Shown: positions 24,003 through 33,506, numbered from the stretch's first letter. The stretch is DNA of 45,786 nt from Prevotellaceae bacterium UBA4372 (GCA_002391275.1 DGSC01000017.1:126559-172344), one strand, 5' to 3'. Program-made: numbers and translations. Notes: generated by a model not told the origin, from the sequence alone.

Positions 24003-25001
24003 ATGGAAAAACTACATGCTATAATAACTGGCATCGGAGGTTACGTTCCCGATTATGTGCTCACCAACGAGGAACTCAGCCGGATGGTTGATACTTCTGA
24101 CGAATGGATTATGACGCGCATAGGCGTTAAGGAACGCCGAATCCTCAACGAGGAAGGGCTTGGCGCAAGCTATATGGCCCGTAAAGCTGTGAAGCAACTG
24201 CTGGAAAGAACCAACACCGACCCGCTGACAGTGGATGCTGTCATCTGCTCCTCCTCTACGGCCGACTATCATTTTCCTTCTACAGCCAGCATCGTTCTTG
24301 GCAAATGCGGAATGACTAACGCCCACGCCTTTGATCTCTCTGCAGCGTGCTCCGGTTTCCTCTTCGCCATGGAACAGGCCACTTGCATGATAGAGAGCGG
24401 GCGCTACAAAAAAATCGTTGTCATCGGTGCAGACAAGATGTCGAGCATCGTAGACTACACCGACCGCCAAACCTGCCCTATCTTCGGCGACGGAGCTGCC
24501 GCAGTGCTTGTAGAACCGACTACCGAGGACCTCGGATGGCAGGACAGCTACCTGCGTACCGATGGCCAGGGCTTACCTTTCCTTAACCTTACAGCCGGAG
24601 GTTCGGCCACGCCTCCCTCCCATTTTACGCTTGAGCACAAGATGCATTATCTGCATCAGGAAGGCCGCACAGTATTCAAGTTCGCCGTCACTAACATGTC
24701 GGACGCTTGTGCGCGTATCGCCGAGCGCAATGGTTTGAACAAAGAAAACATAGCATGGGTCATTCCTCATCAGGCCAACGTACGCATCATCGAAGCTGTG
24801 GCAAAACGTCTCGAACTGCCAATGGACAAGGTTATGCTTAACATCCAGAAGTACGGCAACACGTCCAGCGCTACCCTCCCCTTGGCTCTTTGGGATTACG
24901 AATCACAGCTCCACAAGGGCGACAACCTCATCTTCACGGCATTCGGCGCAGGCTTCACATGGGGCGCAGCTTACATGAAGTGGGGCTACGACGGGAAATA
25001 A
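24003..25001 (+). CDS. fabH: Beta-ketoacyl-ACP synthase III
   Basis: Condenses acetyl-CoA (or a branched acyl-CoA) with malonyl-ACP to start fatty acid synthesis in the cytoplasm. With the start at 24003 (MEKLHAIITG) the protein has 332 residues, normal for the family. The catalytic triad is clear: Cys-116 in DLSAACSGFLF, His-256 in IPHQAN and Asn-286 in KYGNTSSA. The longer frame from 23985 starts inside the hairpin repeat and lacks family similarity. The era gene begins 2 bp after the stop, so the two are coupled. Confidence 0.97.
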   Translation: MEKLHAIITGIGGYVPDYVLTNEELSRMVDTSDEWIMTRIGVKERRILNEEGLGASYMARKAVKQLLERTNTDPLTVDAVICSSSTADYHFPSTASIVLGKCGMTNAHAFDLSAACSGFLFAMEQATCMIESGRYKKIVVIGADKMSSIVDYTDRQTCPIFGDGAAAVLVEPTTEDLGWQDSYLRTDGQGLPFLNLTAGGSATPPSHFTLEHKMHYLHQEGRTVFKFAVTNMSDACARIAERNGLNKENIAWVIPHQANVRIIEAVAKRLELPMDKVMLNIQKYGNTSSATLPLALWDYESQLHKGDNLIFTAFGAGFTWGAAYMKWGYDGK

Positions 25002-25003
25002 AT

Positions 25004-25885
25004 ATGCATAAGTCTGGATTCGTAAACATCGTCGGCAACCCCAATGTGGGAAAGTCAACGCTCATGAACCTTCTCGTGGGCGAGCGAATCAGCATTGCCA
25101 CGTTCAAGGCTCAAACGACGCGCCACCGTATCATGGGCATTGTCAATACGCCCGAGATGCAGATTTGTTTCTCTGACACTCCTGGTGTGCTTAAGCCCAA
25201 CTACAAGTTACAAGAGCAAATGCTGCATTTTTCGGAAAGTGCCTTGGAGGATGCCGACGTATTGCTTTACGTTACAGACGTAGTAGAAACACCTGATAAG
25301 AATGGCGAGTTCCTTGCCAAAGTGCAACTGCTGAATGTGCCCATCCTCGTGCTCATCAACAAAATCGACCTGAGCAACCAACAGGCGCTCTCGGCCAAAG
25401 TGGAGGAATGGCATACGGTATTGCCAAAGGCAGAGATATATCCGATATCAGCACAACATCGATTCGGCGTAGACCTCGTGCTGGAGCGTATCAAGGAACT
25501 ATTACCTGAGTCGCCGGCTTACTTCGAGAAAGACGCATTGACCGACAAGCCCGCACGCTTCTTCGTCAACGAAATCATTCGTGAGAAGATCTTGCTCTAC
25601 TACGACAAAGAGATTCCCTATTCGGTGGAAGTCGTAGTGGAAAGTTTCAAGGAGGACGACACGCTCATCCGGATCAGTGCGGTCATTTTCGTAGAACGCG
25701 AATCACAGAAAGGCATCATCATCGGGCATCAAGGCGTAGCCCTCAAGCGTGTCAGTTCCGAAGCCCGCAAGGATCTTGAACGCTTCTTCGGCAAGAAAAT
25801 CTATCTACAATGCTTCGTGAAAGTCGACAAGGACTGGCGCAGCAGCGAGCGAGCCATGCGGCAGTACGGCTACGACTTAGAATGA
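25004..25885 (+). CDS. era: GTPase Era
   Basis: An essential GTPase that binds the 3' end of 16S rRNA and helps 30S assembly. With the start at 25004 it has 293 residues, the usual length. G1 is GNPNVGKS (about 9-16), switch I KAQTTRHRIMG, G3 DTPGV, G4 NKID, and the C-terminal KH domain holds the GIIIGHQG RNA-binding loop near residue 245, followed by LERFFGKKIYLQCFVKV. It follows fabH by 2 bp. Confidence 0.98.
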   Translation: MHKSGFVNIVGNPNVGKSTLMNLLVGERISIATFKAQTTRHRIMGIVNTPEMQICFSDTPGVLKPNYKLQEQMLHFSESALEDADVLLYVTDVVETPDKNGEFLAKVQLLNVPILVLINKIDLSNQQALSAKVEEWHTVLPKAEIYPISAQHRFGVDLVLERIKELLPESPAYFEKDALTDKPARFFVNEIIREKILLYYDKEIPYSVEVVVESFKEDDTLIRISAVIFVERESQKGIIIGHQGVALKRVSSEARKDLERFFGKKIYLQCFVKVDKDWRSSERAMRQYGYDLE

Positions 25886-25919
25886 CAGATATACTCCTCT
25901 ACCGAAATTCACAATCACG

Positions 25920-27071
25920 ATGAGCACACGATTCTTCACGCTCACCAGGATAAGTCTCTTATCTCTTCTGTGGGCGGTTTTGACGTCTACAGCCTTGGCG
26001 CAGGACGGGGCGCTCATTAATGGACAGCCTTGGCCTGACACCAACGGCCGCCATATAAATGCGCACGGAGGTTGTATCCTCCAGCATGGCGACACCTACT
26101 ATTGGTATGGCGAACAGCGGCCCGACCGGGGTTTTACTATGGACGGCGGCATAACCGTATATAAGTCGACGGACCTGCGCCACTGGACAGATTGTGGCAT
26201 CTGCCTGCACACCAGCAGCGACGAAGGCAGCGACATTGAGCGTGGCTGCATCATGGAACGCCCGAAGGTGCTATGGAACGAGCGCACACGACGCTTTGTC
26301 ATGCTCTTTCATCTCGAACTGAAAGGACGCGGATATGAAGCCGCACGCGTAGCCTTTGCCGAGAGCGAGAGTCCCACTGGGCCCTTCCGTTTTGTGCGCA
26401 GCAAACGGTTGCATGCACAAACTTGGCCATTCAACATGTCTGACGCAGACATCCTTGCGGCCAAACAGACCAATGCCGCACAATGGCACGAATGGTGGAC
26501 GCCCGAATGGCGCAAGGAAGTGGAGAAAGGCATGTATCTCTGGCGTGACATGGAAAGCGGACAAATGAGTCGCGACATGACCGTTTTCACTGATACCGAC
26601 GGCACTGCCTATCACATAACATCTTCTCAGGAGAATCTCACGTTGCTCATAAGCGAACTATCCGCAGACTATCTCGATTTCACGGGCAAGTATATTATGT
26701 TAGCGCCAGGTGGGCTAAACGAGGCGCCATGTCTTTTCCGACATGCCGACGACTATTGGCTAATATGCTCAGGCTGTACAGGCTGGGCGCCCAACGAAGC
26801 CCGCATGTTCAAGGCTAAAAGCATCTGGGGGCCGTGGACACAGTTGCCCTCACCATTTCAGGGCACAGCCTCGGGGTACCGCGACATGCCGGCAGACAAG
26901 ACATTCGGCGCACAAGGCACTTTCGTGTGCCAGCTGGAAGGGCGCTTTGTGTTCATGGCCGACGTATGGAACCCGCGCCACCTTGCCCGGAGCCTCCATT
27001 TCTGGCTTCCTGTGCATTTCGACAACGAAGGCACACCCTTCATACCCTGGGCTGACAACTGGAAACAGTAA
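25920..27071 (+). CDS. Secreted glycoside hydrolase family 43 protein
   Basis: A secreted five-bladed propeller glycosidase of 383 residues with a signal peptide (about 1-27, cleaved after ALA). Motifs NAHGGCILQHGDTYYWYGE, ITVYKSTDLRHW, ERPKVLWNERTRRFVM, and LNEAPCLFRHADDYWLICS fit GH43 enzymes of the galactanase or galactosidase-like subfamilies (24 or 34, from memory); the exact substrate cannot be set from sequence alone. It begins 34 bp after era and is followed 139 bp later by der, so it interrupts the usual era-der neighbourhood. No promoter consensus is seen before it; it is probably transcribed with fabH-era. Confidence 0.87.
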   Translation: MSTRFFTLTRISLLSLLWAVLTSTALAQDGALINGQPWPDTNGRHINAHGGCILQHGDTYYWYGEQRPDRGFTMDGGITVYKSTDLRHWTDCGICLHTSSDEGSDIERGCIMERPKVLWNERTRRFVMLFHLELKGRGYEAARVAFAESESPTGPFRFVRSKRLHAQTWPFNMSDADILAAKQTNAAQWHEWWTPEWRKEVEKGMYLWRDMESGQMSRDMTVFTDTDGTAYHITSSQENLTLLISELSADYLDFTGKYIMLAPGGLNEAPCLFRHADDYWLICSGCTGWAPNEARMFKAKSIWGPWTQLPSPFQGTASGYRDMPADKTFGAQGTFVCQLEGRFVFMADVWNPRHLARSLHFWLPVHFDNEGTPFIPWADNWKQ

Positions 27072-27210
27072 CAGCATACCCGTTCAACGTTGAGCAACTG
27101 AACCTTTATTGACTAAGGCGAGAGAGCACAACTCACTACCCTGGTGCAATGAGTGGTATGCACAAAACGAAACGATAACCCTTAACTACGGCCTGAAGCC
27201 GTGCAAGAAT

Positions 27211-28518
27211 ATGTTAGTAGCTATAGTAGGACGCCCCAACGTGGGCAAATCCACCCTTTTCAACCGCCTGACCAAAACCCGCCATGCCATAGTCTCTGAG
27301 GAGGCCGGCACAACGCGCGACCGCCAGTACGGCAAGTGCGAATGGGTTGGTCGCGAGTTTTCCGTCGTCGATACCGGCGGCTGGGTCGTCAACAGCGACG
27401 ACATCTTTGAGGAAGAGATTCGCAAGCAAGTGACGCTCGCCACCGAGGAAGCCGACTGCATCCTTTTCTTAGTGGATATCAACACTGGGGTGACGGACCT
27501 CGACGAGGCCGTGGCCTCTATCCTGCGTCGCTCGGAGAAGCCCGTCATACTTGTAGCCAACAAGACCGACAACGGCGACCAACAATGGCTCGCAGCCGAT
27601 TTCTACCGCCTGGGTCTCGGGGATCCTTTCTGCATCAGCGCTGCTACGGGCAGTGGCACGGGCGACCTTCTCGACCTTGTCCTGCAGAAGTTACCCAGCG
27701 CAGCCGAAGAGACGGACCAGTTAGACCTTCCCCGTATTGCCGTAGTAGGCCGACCGAATGTAGGAAAATCGAGCCTCACAAATGCATTCATAGGCGAGGA
27801 ACGTCACATTGTCACCGATATTGCCGGCACGACACGCGACAGCATCTACACCCACTACCAAAAGTTCGGGTTCGACTTTCTGCTGGTTGACACGGCAGGA
27901 ATACGCAAGAAATCAAAGGTAAGCGAGGACTTGGAATTCTACAGTGTCATGCGTTCGATACGTGCAATCGAAAACTCCGACGTATGCATTCTCATGCTGG
28001 ACGCTACGCGAGGTATTGAAGCGCAGGATCTCAACATCTTCCAACTTATCCAACGCAACCAAAAGGGGTTGGTCGTGGTCGTAAACAAATGGGATTTAGT
28101 GGAAGATAAGAGCAATTTAGCCATCAAATACTTCGAGGACACGATCCGCGAACGAATGGCTCCGTTCACCGACTTCGACATTATTTTTGCCTCGGCACTC
28201 ACGAAGCAACGCATATTCAAGGTGCTTGAGACGGCCGCAGCTGTCGACAAACATCGCCGCGCCCGCGTCGGCACCACGAAGCTCAACCAGGAGATGCTGC
28301 CACTTATCGAGGCTTATCCGCCACCTTCAATGAAAGGGAAATATATCAAGATCAAGTACTGTTCGCAGCTTCCGGACACACGCATTCCAAGCTTTGTCTT
28401 CTATGCCAATCTGCCTCAGTACATCAAAGAGCCATACAAGCGTTTCCTTGAGAACAAGATTCGCGAACGCTGGAACTTCACTGGCACGCCGATAAATATA
28501 TTCATCCGGCAGAAATAA
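27211..28518 (+). CDS. der: Ribosome biogenesis GTPase Der (EngA)
   Basis: A double GTPase needed for 50S subunit assembly. The first G domain begins at once (AIVGRPNVGKSTLFNRL), the second near residue 170 (IAVVGRPNVGKSSL), each with DTxG and NKxD motifs, and a C-terminal KH-like domain ends with WNFTGTPINIFIR. With the start at 27211 it has 435 residues, the normal length; the longer frame from 27109 adds 34 residues without similarity. No good promoter was recognised just upstream, so it may rely on readthrough. A strong terminator follows. Confidence 0.97.
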   Translation: MLVAIVGRPNVGKSTLFNRLTKTRHAIVSEEAGTTRDRQYGKCEWVGREFSVVDTGGWVVNSDDIFEEEIRKQVTLATEEADCILFLVDINTGVTDLDEAVASILRRSEKPVILVANKTDNGDQQWLAADFYRLGLGDPFCISAATGSGTGDLLDLVLQKLPSAAEETDQLDLPRIAVVGRPNVGKSSLTNAFIGEERHIVTDIAGTTRDSIYTHYQKFGFDFLLVDTAGIRKKSKVSEDLEFYSVMRSIRAIENSDVCILMLDATRGIEAQDLNIFQLIQRNQKGLVVVVNKWDLVEDKSNLAIKYFEDTIRERMAPFTDFDIIFASALTKQRIFKVLETAAAVDKHRRARVGTTKLNQEMLPLIEAYPPPSMKGKYIKIKYCSQLPDTRIPSFVFYANLPQYIKEPYKRFLENKIRERWNFTGTPINIFIRQK

Positions 28519-28549
28519 GGAAAGCGCAAGGACGCTGCCCACAAAAGGA

Positions 28550-28597
28550 AAAAGCCCATTCCATCGGTTTTACATTTCGATGGAATGGGCTTTTTTT
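28550..28597 (+). terminator. Terminator of der
   Basis: A stem of about 17 bp (GCCCATTCCATCG with its perfect complement, flanked by A/T pairs), an 11-nt loop and seven T. It starts 31 bp after the der stop. Confidence 0.95.
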
Positions 28598-28695
28598 GTT
28601 GTCTCACCCAGACAAAGAAGCAGGATCAAGCAGGTTGATTAGTTCATGCCGCCAATGAAGGCTGTACAACCGAAAATGAACTTTTGGACTATAAT

Positions 28696-28729
28696 CTGAG
28701 CGATCTTAACAAATAAGCTCAGCGCTCAG
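28696..28729. repeat. Hairpin directly before repeat array 3
   Basis: CTGAGCG (28696-28702) pairs with CGCTCAG (28723-28729). It stands 9 bp before the first 22-bp unit, mirroring the hairpin before array 1. The rest of 28598-28738 shows no ORF or other signal. Confidence 0.5.
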
Positions 28730-28738
28730 GAATATAAA

Positions 28739-28870
28739 CTTAGGTGTGCCGGGAAACTCTCTTTGGCGTGTCGACTAATTCTCTTAGGCGCATCGGGCAA
28801 TTCTCTTAGGTGCATCGACCAATTCTCTTAGGAGCGTTGGGCAATTCTCTTAAGAGTGTTGGGGAAATCA
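28739..28870 (+). repeat. 22-bp tandem repeat array 3 (six units)
   Basis: Six direct repeats of exactly 22 bp begin at 28739, 28761, 28783, 28805, 28827 and 28849. Units 3 and 4 match the consensus best (CTTAGGYGCATCG then CAATTCT); the first and last units are the most diverged. It lies between convergent der and trhA and ends 2 bp before the trhA stop codon. Confidence 0.92.
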
Positions 28871-28872
28871 TT

Positions 28873-29523
28873 TCAGAGATACTGCATGAGAACATCCCAG
28901 ACGCAGATGATGTGGCAAAGCGAACCGGCGAGAACGAAGAAGTGGAAAATGCTATGCGCATAAGGTTTGTGGGGCCCGATGGCATAAAAAACGGCTCCTG
29001 TAATATACATCACCCCCTCGGCAATAAGCCAGACTATCGCCGCTGGACTAATACATCCCATCAAAGGCTTAAACGCAACAAGCACCGAAAGCCCCATGAG
29101 AACGTAACAAACAGTCTCGACGTAGCTATGTTCCTTCAAGTTGACAAAGCTGACGACCGTTCCTGCAATCGTACACAACCACACGAAACAGAACAATCCC
29201 CATCCCCAATATCCTACATCGCGCATGGCTATAAGGGTTATAGGACTATAGCTGCCGGCGATGTGCCAATAGATGGCCGCATGGTCGAATCGGCGCAGAA
29301 TCTCACGTGCCGGCCAGTGTTGTGGCAGTGCATGATAGACGGTTGACGCGACGTACGAGCCCAACATCCCGATGAGATACAGGATGATGGACGAAGTGGC
29401 CCAGCTGTCATCTGCTCGGCTACACCACACAAGGAAACCTATGCCTACGACAATCCCCAAGGCTATGCCTGCGGCATGCGACCACGTGTTGATGCGTTCT
29501 TCCTTTTCAGTATAGTTAATCAT
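28873..29523 (-). CDS. trhA: Hemolysin III family membrane protein (TrhA/YqfA)
   Basis: A 216-residue seven-helix membrane protein of the PAQR superfamily, linked to membrane energetics and fluidity in other bacteria rather than to true haemolysis. The family metal-site residues are visible: EERINTWSHAAG near the start, STVYHALP and RRFDHAAIYWHIAGSYSP in the middle, and HSIFHFFVLAGSLCH at the end. Its ATG overlaps the stop of the GH29-GH3 gene (ATGA), so it is translationally coupled to that glycosidase, an odd pairing. Confidence 0.93.
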   Translation of the reverse strand: MINYTEKEERINTWSHAAGIALGIVVGIGFLVWCSRADDSWATSSIILYLIGMLGSYVASTVYHALPQHWPAREILRRFDHAAIYWHIAGSYSPITLIAMRDVGYWGWGLFCFVWLCTIAGTVVSFVNLKEHSYVETVCYVLMGLSVLVAFKPLMGCISPAAIVWLIAEGVMYITGAVFYAIGPHKPYAHSIFHFFVLAGSLCHIICVWDVLMQYL

Positions 29524-32500
29524 TTGCTGACATCGGCTTGAGTAGTACGAACGGTCGTCTGTAGGCGGATATCTGCCGAGGAAGCTCCTACGAGCAGTCT
29601 CACATCTGTTGGTTCAACTGCCCTGTCGAGTTTACGGCCAACAATAGCCAGATCATCGGGCATCAACGTGAACTCCACGCGACGAGTCTGCCCTCGGGGC
29701 ACGGCAAGACGAGAGAAGGCTTTGAGCGCTCTCTGCGGCTGCACCACCGACGCCTTGGCATAGCCGACATAGAGCTGCGCCACTTCCTCTCCATCGCACT
29801 GGCCAGTGTTGCTGACATTGAAGCTCACGCGAAAGGTGTTATCAGCGAGAGAGTCCACTTCCAGCCCGGTGTATTCAAACGTCGTATAGCTCTTTCCGTA
29901 GCCAAAGGCATAGAGCGGCTGCGCACTCATCTCTACGTAGTCGTGCGCGGCCGGAGCCTTACGATTGTAATAGACCGGCAACTGCCCCACATGCCGCGGA
30001 ACGCTGAGAGGCAACCTACCGGCTGGATTATAGTCGCCGACAAGCACGTCGGCGATGGCTTGTCCGCCCTCACATCCCGGATAGTAGGCCGTGAGAAGCG
30101 CGTCGGCATTCTCGGCAGCCCATTGCTTGTCCAAGGGCCGACCTTCTATATAGACCACCAACAGCCGCTTGGCTACGGGACGCAGGCGTTCGAGCAGTTC
30201 CTGCTGTCGACCGAGCAAAGCCAGCGTAGCCCTATCGAATCCCTCGCCTGACTCCATATCGCTGACGACGGGTTCCGTGCTGACAGCCGCAGCCCCTGTT
30301 GCTTCATAGCTCGTGCGGAAGTCACGCGCACTGGAGCCACCCACGCAACAGACAACGACATCAGCCTCAGTCGCTGCTTTCACAGCTTGCTCAATGCCGG
30401 CACGGGCCGTGTCGCGAACGGCACAGCCCTGCACATATTGCACCTCAGCCTCGGGCATCTTTGCCCGCAACCCTTCAAGGATGGTCGTTACCGCATCATC
30501 AGGCTGTGGCGCCGTATAATCGCCCAACATATTATAGACATTGTCCGCGTTTGGCCCACACACGAGCACTCGCCGCGGATGATTCAGCGGCAAGGTGTTC
30601 CCTCGATTTTCCAGTAGCGTCACCGATGCCCTGGCCATGTCCAACGCCACCTGCCGATGTTCTGCCGATCCTACACTGCCGGCGGCCTCGACATCCACAT
30701 ACGGGTGTTCGAAAAGTCCCATCTCGAACTTCAGCCTCAGCACCCTGGCCACAGCGCTGTCGACAGCAGCCTCGGCAACGAATCCACGGTGCACCGCATC
30801 GGCCAGTTGCCTGTAAGCTTGTGCTCCGAGGTCTATGTCTACGCCCGCATCAAGCGCCATGCAGGCAGCATCTTGTAGCGAGGATGCCACATGATGCGTA
30901 CCAGCCAGACCATCGATACTGAAGAGGTCGCTGACAACCACTCCACCGAAGCCCCATTGTTTGCGCAAGAGGTTCGTCAGCAATTCCTTATCGCCCGTGG
31001 CCGGAACGCCGTCGATGGCATTGTAAGCCGTCATCAACCCACGGGCGCCTGCCTCGATGGCTGCCTTGAAAGGCGGAAGGAAATCTTCGTGCAAAGCCCG
31101 CTGCCCCACCGTAGCCGCACCACCGTTCTGCCCGCCATCACTGGCTCCATAGGCTATGAAATGTTTGAGCGTTGGAAGAGTGGCCAAAGGTGAGGACAAG
31201 TCGCTGCCGCCCAATCCATTGACCATGGCTTGGCCCATGCGTGCAGCGAGCAGTGGATCTTCGCCGAAAGTCTCTTCTACGCGCGACCATCGTGGCTCAC
31301 GAGCCAAGTCGAGCACCGGGCCAAAGCTGACATGTCCACCCTGAAGGCGTATCTCCTTGGCCATCACCTCCCCGGCACGCTTCAGCAATTCCGGTTGCCA
31401 CGTTGCAGCCATGCCCACCCCTGTAGGAAAGACGGTGGTGCCGATAGCCATGTGCCCGTGTGGAGCTTCCTCTGCCAGGAATAGCGGAATACCTAAGCGC
31501 GTATGCTCAACGGCAAAGCGTTGCATGGCATTGGCCGTCTCTGCTGCAAGCTTAGGTTTCAGGCCGTTGGCAAGAGTCTTGCGGGTCCAAGGGTCTGCCC
31601 TGAAGGTGGCCCATAGCATGCCAATATGTTCGTCGGCCACATCATGCTTAAACGATTCTGTGAGTTCTACGGTCCGTTCATTGCCGCTGGCTTTAGTGGG
31701 CGCATCCGGCTGGCCGGCCAGTGTCTTGTAGTAGTCCCATGCCATGGTACAGCGCAACTGCCCGATTTTCTCGGACAAGGTCATGCGCGAAAGCAAATCC
31801 TGTACGCGGCGTTCCACTGGCTGCGAAGCATCTTTATAGACTTCTGCGGCGAGATAAGCCCCGACCGTACTGATGCAGACGGGACCGCGGCTGTCGGTGA
31901 AACGTATGCGCAAAGCCCGTGTGTTGACCGTAGCAAAGCGCAATAGACGCTTGTAGCCTATGGTGGTAGTGGCTTCGCCCGCATCAATCGGTTTCCAGGT
32001 CTTGCCGTCGAGGTATTCCACTGCAAAGGCTTTCACACGTTGGCCCAAGGGGATATACTCCTGCAGCATGAGCCGGTTGACGTCACAAGCATGCTGAAAG
32101 CGGAAAGTGAGCACAGGCTCAGCATCATCGTCACGGGCGGCCCAGAAAGTGTCGAAGTCATCGTCGGCCGTTGCGGCCGCATCATACTGCTTTGCTCTCC
32201 GGGTGCTGGCCTGAGCGCGTGCTTTGTGCAGCAGATTATTGGCCAGCTCTGCCTTAATACGCTCATGGAACTCCACGGCTCGCGCCGAGTCCTGCGGGTG
32301 GATGAGGCCGTCGGTATCCACTGGGAAGTTCAGCAACATCGTCGCATTACGCCCTACACTTCGGTAATAGAGGTCGACAAGTTGATCGACGCCCTTTACG
32401 AGCGAATCCTCGCGAGCATGATAGAACCATCCTGGACGAATCGACACGTCGCACTCGGCCGCAGTCCACATGTTGCCGTCGGGATGCCCGCTTGTCAACT

Positions 32501-33299
32501 GCCGGAAGCGCTCGTAGCCTGGGTAGACTTCGCCCCGCCGGAGAAAAGCCCAGTTTGTTTCGCCGGCAAAACCTTTCTCATTGCCTACCCACCTACACCC
32601 CGGGCCGCCATCAGAGAAGATGATAGCTTGCGGTTGCAAACGTTCTACGGTGGCAAAGGCACGGTCGAGGTCGTAGTATGTGCGGCGGTCTATGGTACGT
32701 TGCTCTCGTGCTCCGCCATAATAGCCATCGCCTCCGTTGGCTCCGTCGAACCAGATTTCGAAAATAGGGCCATAGGAAGAAAGCAACTCCTCAAGCTGAG
32801 CATGGAAATAATCGACATAGGCAGAAGTGCCATAGCTGGCTTGATGGCGATCCCAGGGCGAGAGATAGAGACCGAGACGCAAACCATACTTGCGGCAAGC
32901 GGCAGCCAGCTCGCCCACGACATCGCCCTGACCATTACGGAAGGGACTGGCCTTCACCGAGTAGTCGGTATAGCGCGAAGGCCAAAGGCAGAAGCCGTCG
33001 TGGTGTTTTGCCGTAAAGATGACGCCCTTCATGCCTGCAGCCTTGAGCACTCGCGCCCATTGTTCGCAGTCGAGTCGGCGGGGTGCGAAGGACGAAGCCG
33101 GCGCATCTCCATAGCCCCATTCGCGGTCGAGAAAGGTGTTGGTGCCGAAATGGATGAAGGCATAGGTCTCCATTTGCTGCCACTCCACCTGATGGCTGGT
33201 CGGCAATGGAGCTACGGGAGTGGGGGCTGCAGTCTGCGACGAAAGGTCGGCCGAGCAGACCAACAGGAGCAAGACTGTAATGTTTCGAAAGAAAGACAT
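29520..33299 (-). CDS. Two-enzyme fusion: GH29 alpha-L-fucosidase plus GH3 glycosidase
   Basis: A 1259-residue exported protein that joins two glycosidases. After a signal peptide (about 1-21) comes a GH29 domain (about 30-370) with FIHFGTNTF, FTAKHHDGFCLWPS and EIWFDG holding the likely nucleophile Asp-185. A discoidin/CBM32-like sandwich (about 375-485) follows, as in Bacteroides GH29 enzymes. Then a complete GH3 enzyme begins near 490 (VQDLLSRMTLSEKIGQL), with LFLAEEAPHG, LKHFIAYG, VVVSDLFSIDG (likely nucleophile Asp-791), the GH3 C-terminal domain and an FnIII-like end. The start at 33299 was chosen because the longer frame (33332) begins inside the promoter box. The frame is open throughout, so it is a true fusion. 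Likely target: fucosylated glycans with beta-linked sugar or HexNAc beneath; this is inference. Confidence 0.93.
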   Translation of the reverse strand: MSFFRNITVLLLLVCSADLSSQTAAPTPVAPLPTSHQVEWQQMETYAFIHFGTNTFLDREWGYGDAPASSFAPRRLDCEQWARVLKAAGMKGVIFTAKHHDGFCLWPSRYTDYSVKASPFRNGQGDVVGELAAACRKYGLRLGLYLSPWDRHQASYGTSAYVDYFHAQLEELLSSYGPIFEIWFDGANGGDGYYGGAREQRTIDRRTYYDLDRAFATVERLQPQAIIFSDGGPGCRWVGNEKGFAGETNWAFLRRGEVYPGYERFRQLTSGHPDGNMWTAAECDVSIRPGWFYHAREDSLVKGVDQLVDLYYRSVGRNATMLLNFPVDTDGLIHPQDSARAVEFHERIKAELANNLLHKARAQASTRRAKQYDAAATADDDFDTFWAARDDDAEPVLTFRFQHACDVNRLMLQEYIPLGQRVKAFAVEYLDGKTWKPIDAGEATTTIGYKRLLRFATVNTRALRIRFTDSRGPVCISTVGAYLAAEVYKDASQPVERRVQDLLSRMTLSEKIGQLRCTMAWDYYKTLAGQPDAPTKASGNERTVELTESFKHDVADEHIGMLWATFRADPWTRKTLANGLKPKLAAETANAMQRFAVEHTRLGIPLFLAEEAPHGHMAIGTTVFPTGVGMAATWQPELLKRAGEVMAKEIRLQGGHVSFGPVLDLAREPRWSRVEETFGEDPLLAARMGQAMVNGLGGSDLSSPLATLPTLKHFIAYGASDGGQNGGAATVGQRALHEDFLPPFKAAIEAGARGLMTAYNAIDGVPATGDKELLTNLLRKQWGFGGVVVSDLFSIDGLAGTHHVASSLQDAACMALDAGVDIDLGAQAYRQLADAVHRGFVAEAAVDSAVARVLRLKFEMGLFEHPYVDVEAAGSVGSAEHRQVALDMARASVTLLENRGNTLPLNHPRRVLVCGPNADNVYNMLGDYTAPQPDDAVTTILEGLRAKMPEAEVQYVQGCAVRDTARAGIEQAVKAATEADVVVCCVGGSSARDFRTSYEATGAAAVSTEPVVSDMESGEGFDRATLALLGRQQELLERLRPVAKRLLVVYIEGRPLDKQWAAENADALLTAYYPGCEGGQAIADVLVGDYNPAGRLPLSVPRHVGQLPVYYNRKAPAAHDYVEMSAQPLYAFGYGKSYTTFEYTGLEVDSLADNTFRVSFNVSNTGQCDGEEVAQLYVGYAKASVVQPQRALKAFSRLAVPRGQTRRVEFTLMPDDLAIVGRKLDRAVEPTDVRLLVGASSADIRLQTTVRTTQADVSK

Positions 33300-33329
33300 T
33301 GTTTGTAATGAATTAATAAGCTGTGCGGA

Positions 33330-33337
33330 CAAAGATA
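33330..33337 (-). promoter_or_regulatory. -7 promoter box for the GH29-GH3 gene
   Basis: The minus strand reads TATCTTTG, a TAnnTTTG match, 30 bp upstream of the ATG at 33299; it decides the start codon. Confidence 0.7.
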
Positions 33338-33474
33338 CGAATTAAAGAAAAACAAGCCTCTTTAGCAAGAGAAAAAAAATTGCAGGAAAGGGCTTTTATT
33401 CCCTATTCTGTTAAAACATGCAAATAAATCTATGCGATTTAGCCTCAACAAGTAAGTTGATACAATTAAATCAT

Positions 33475-33482
33475 TATTTTTG
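33475..33482 (+). promoter_or_regulatory. -7 promoter box for the GH2 gene
   Basis: TATTTTTG matches TAnnTTTG and lies 24 bp before the ATG at 33507. The -33 box is not at ideal spacing. Confidence 0.55.
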
Positions 33483-33506
33483 TGACAAAATAAGTTACAC
33501 TGCATT

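Noticed and set aside
32040..33308. A 422-codon plus-strand frame opposite the GH29 domain
   Set aside because: Antisense shadow; the minus strand encodes clear GH29 motifs over the whole stretch.
33300..33332. Longer GH29-GH3 start at 33332
   Set aside because: This start lies inside the -7 promoter box; the ATG at 33299 begins a normal signal peptide.
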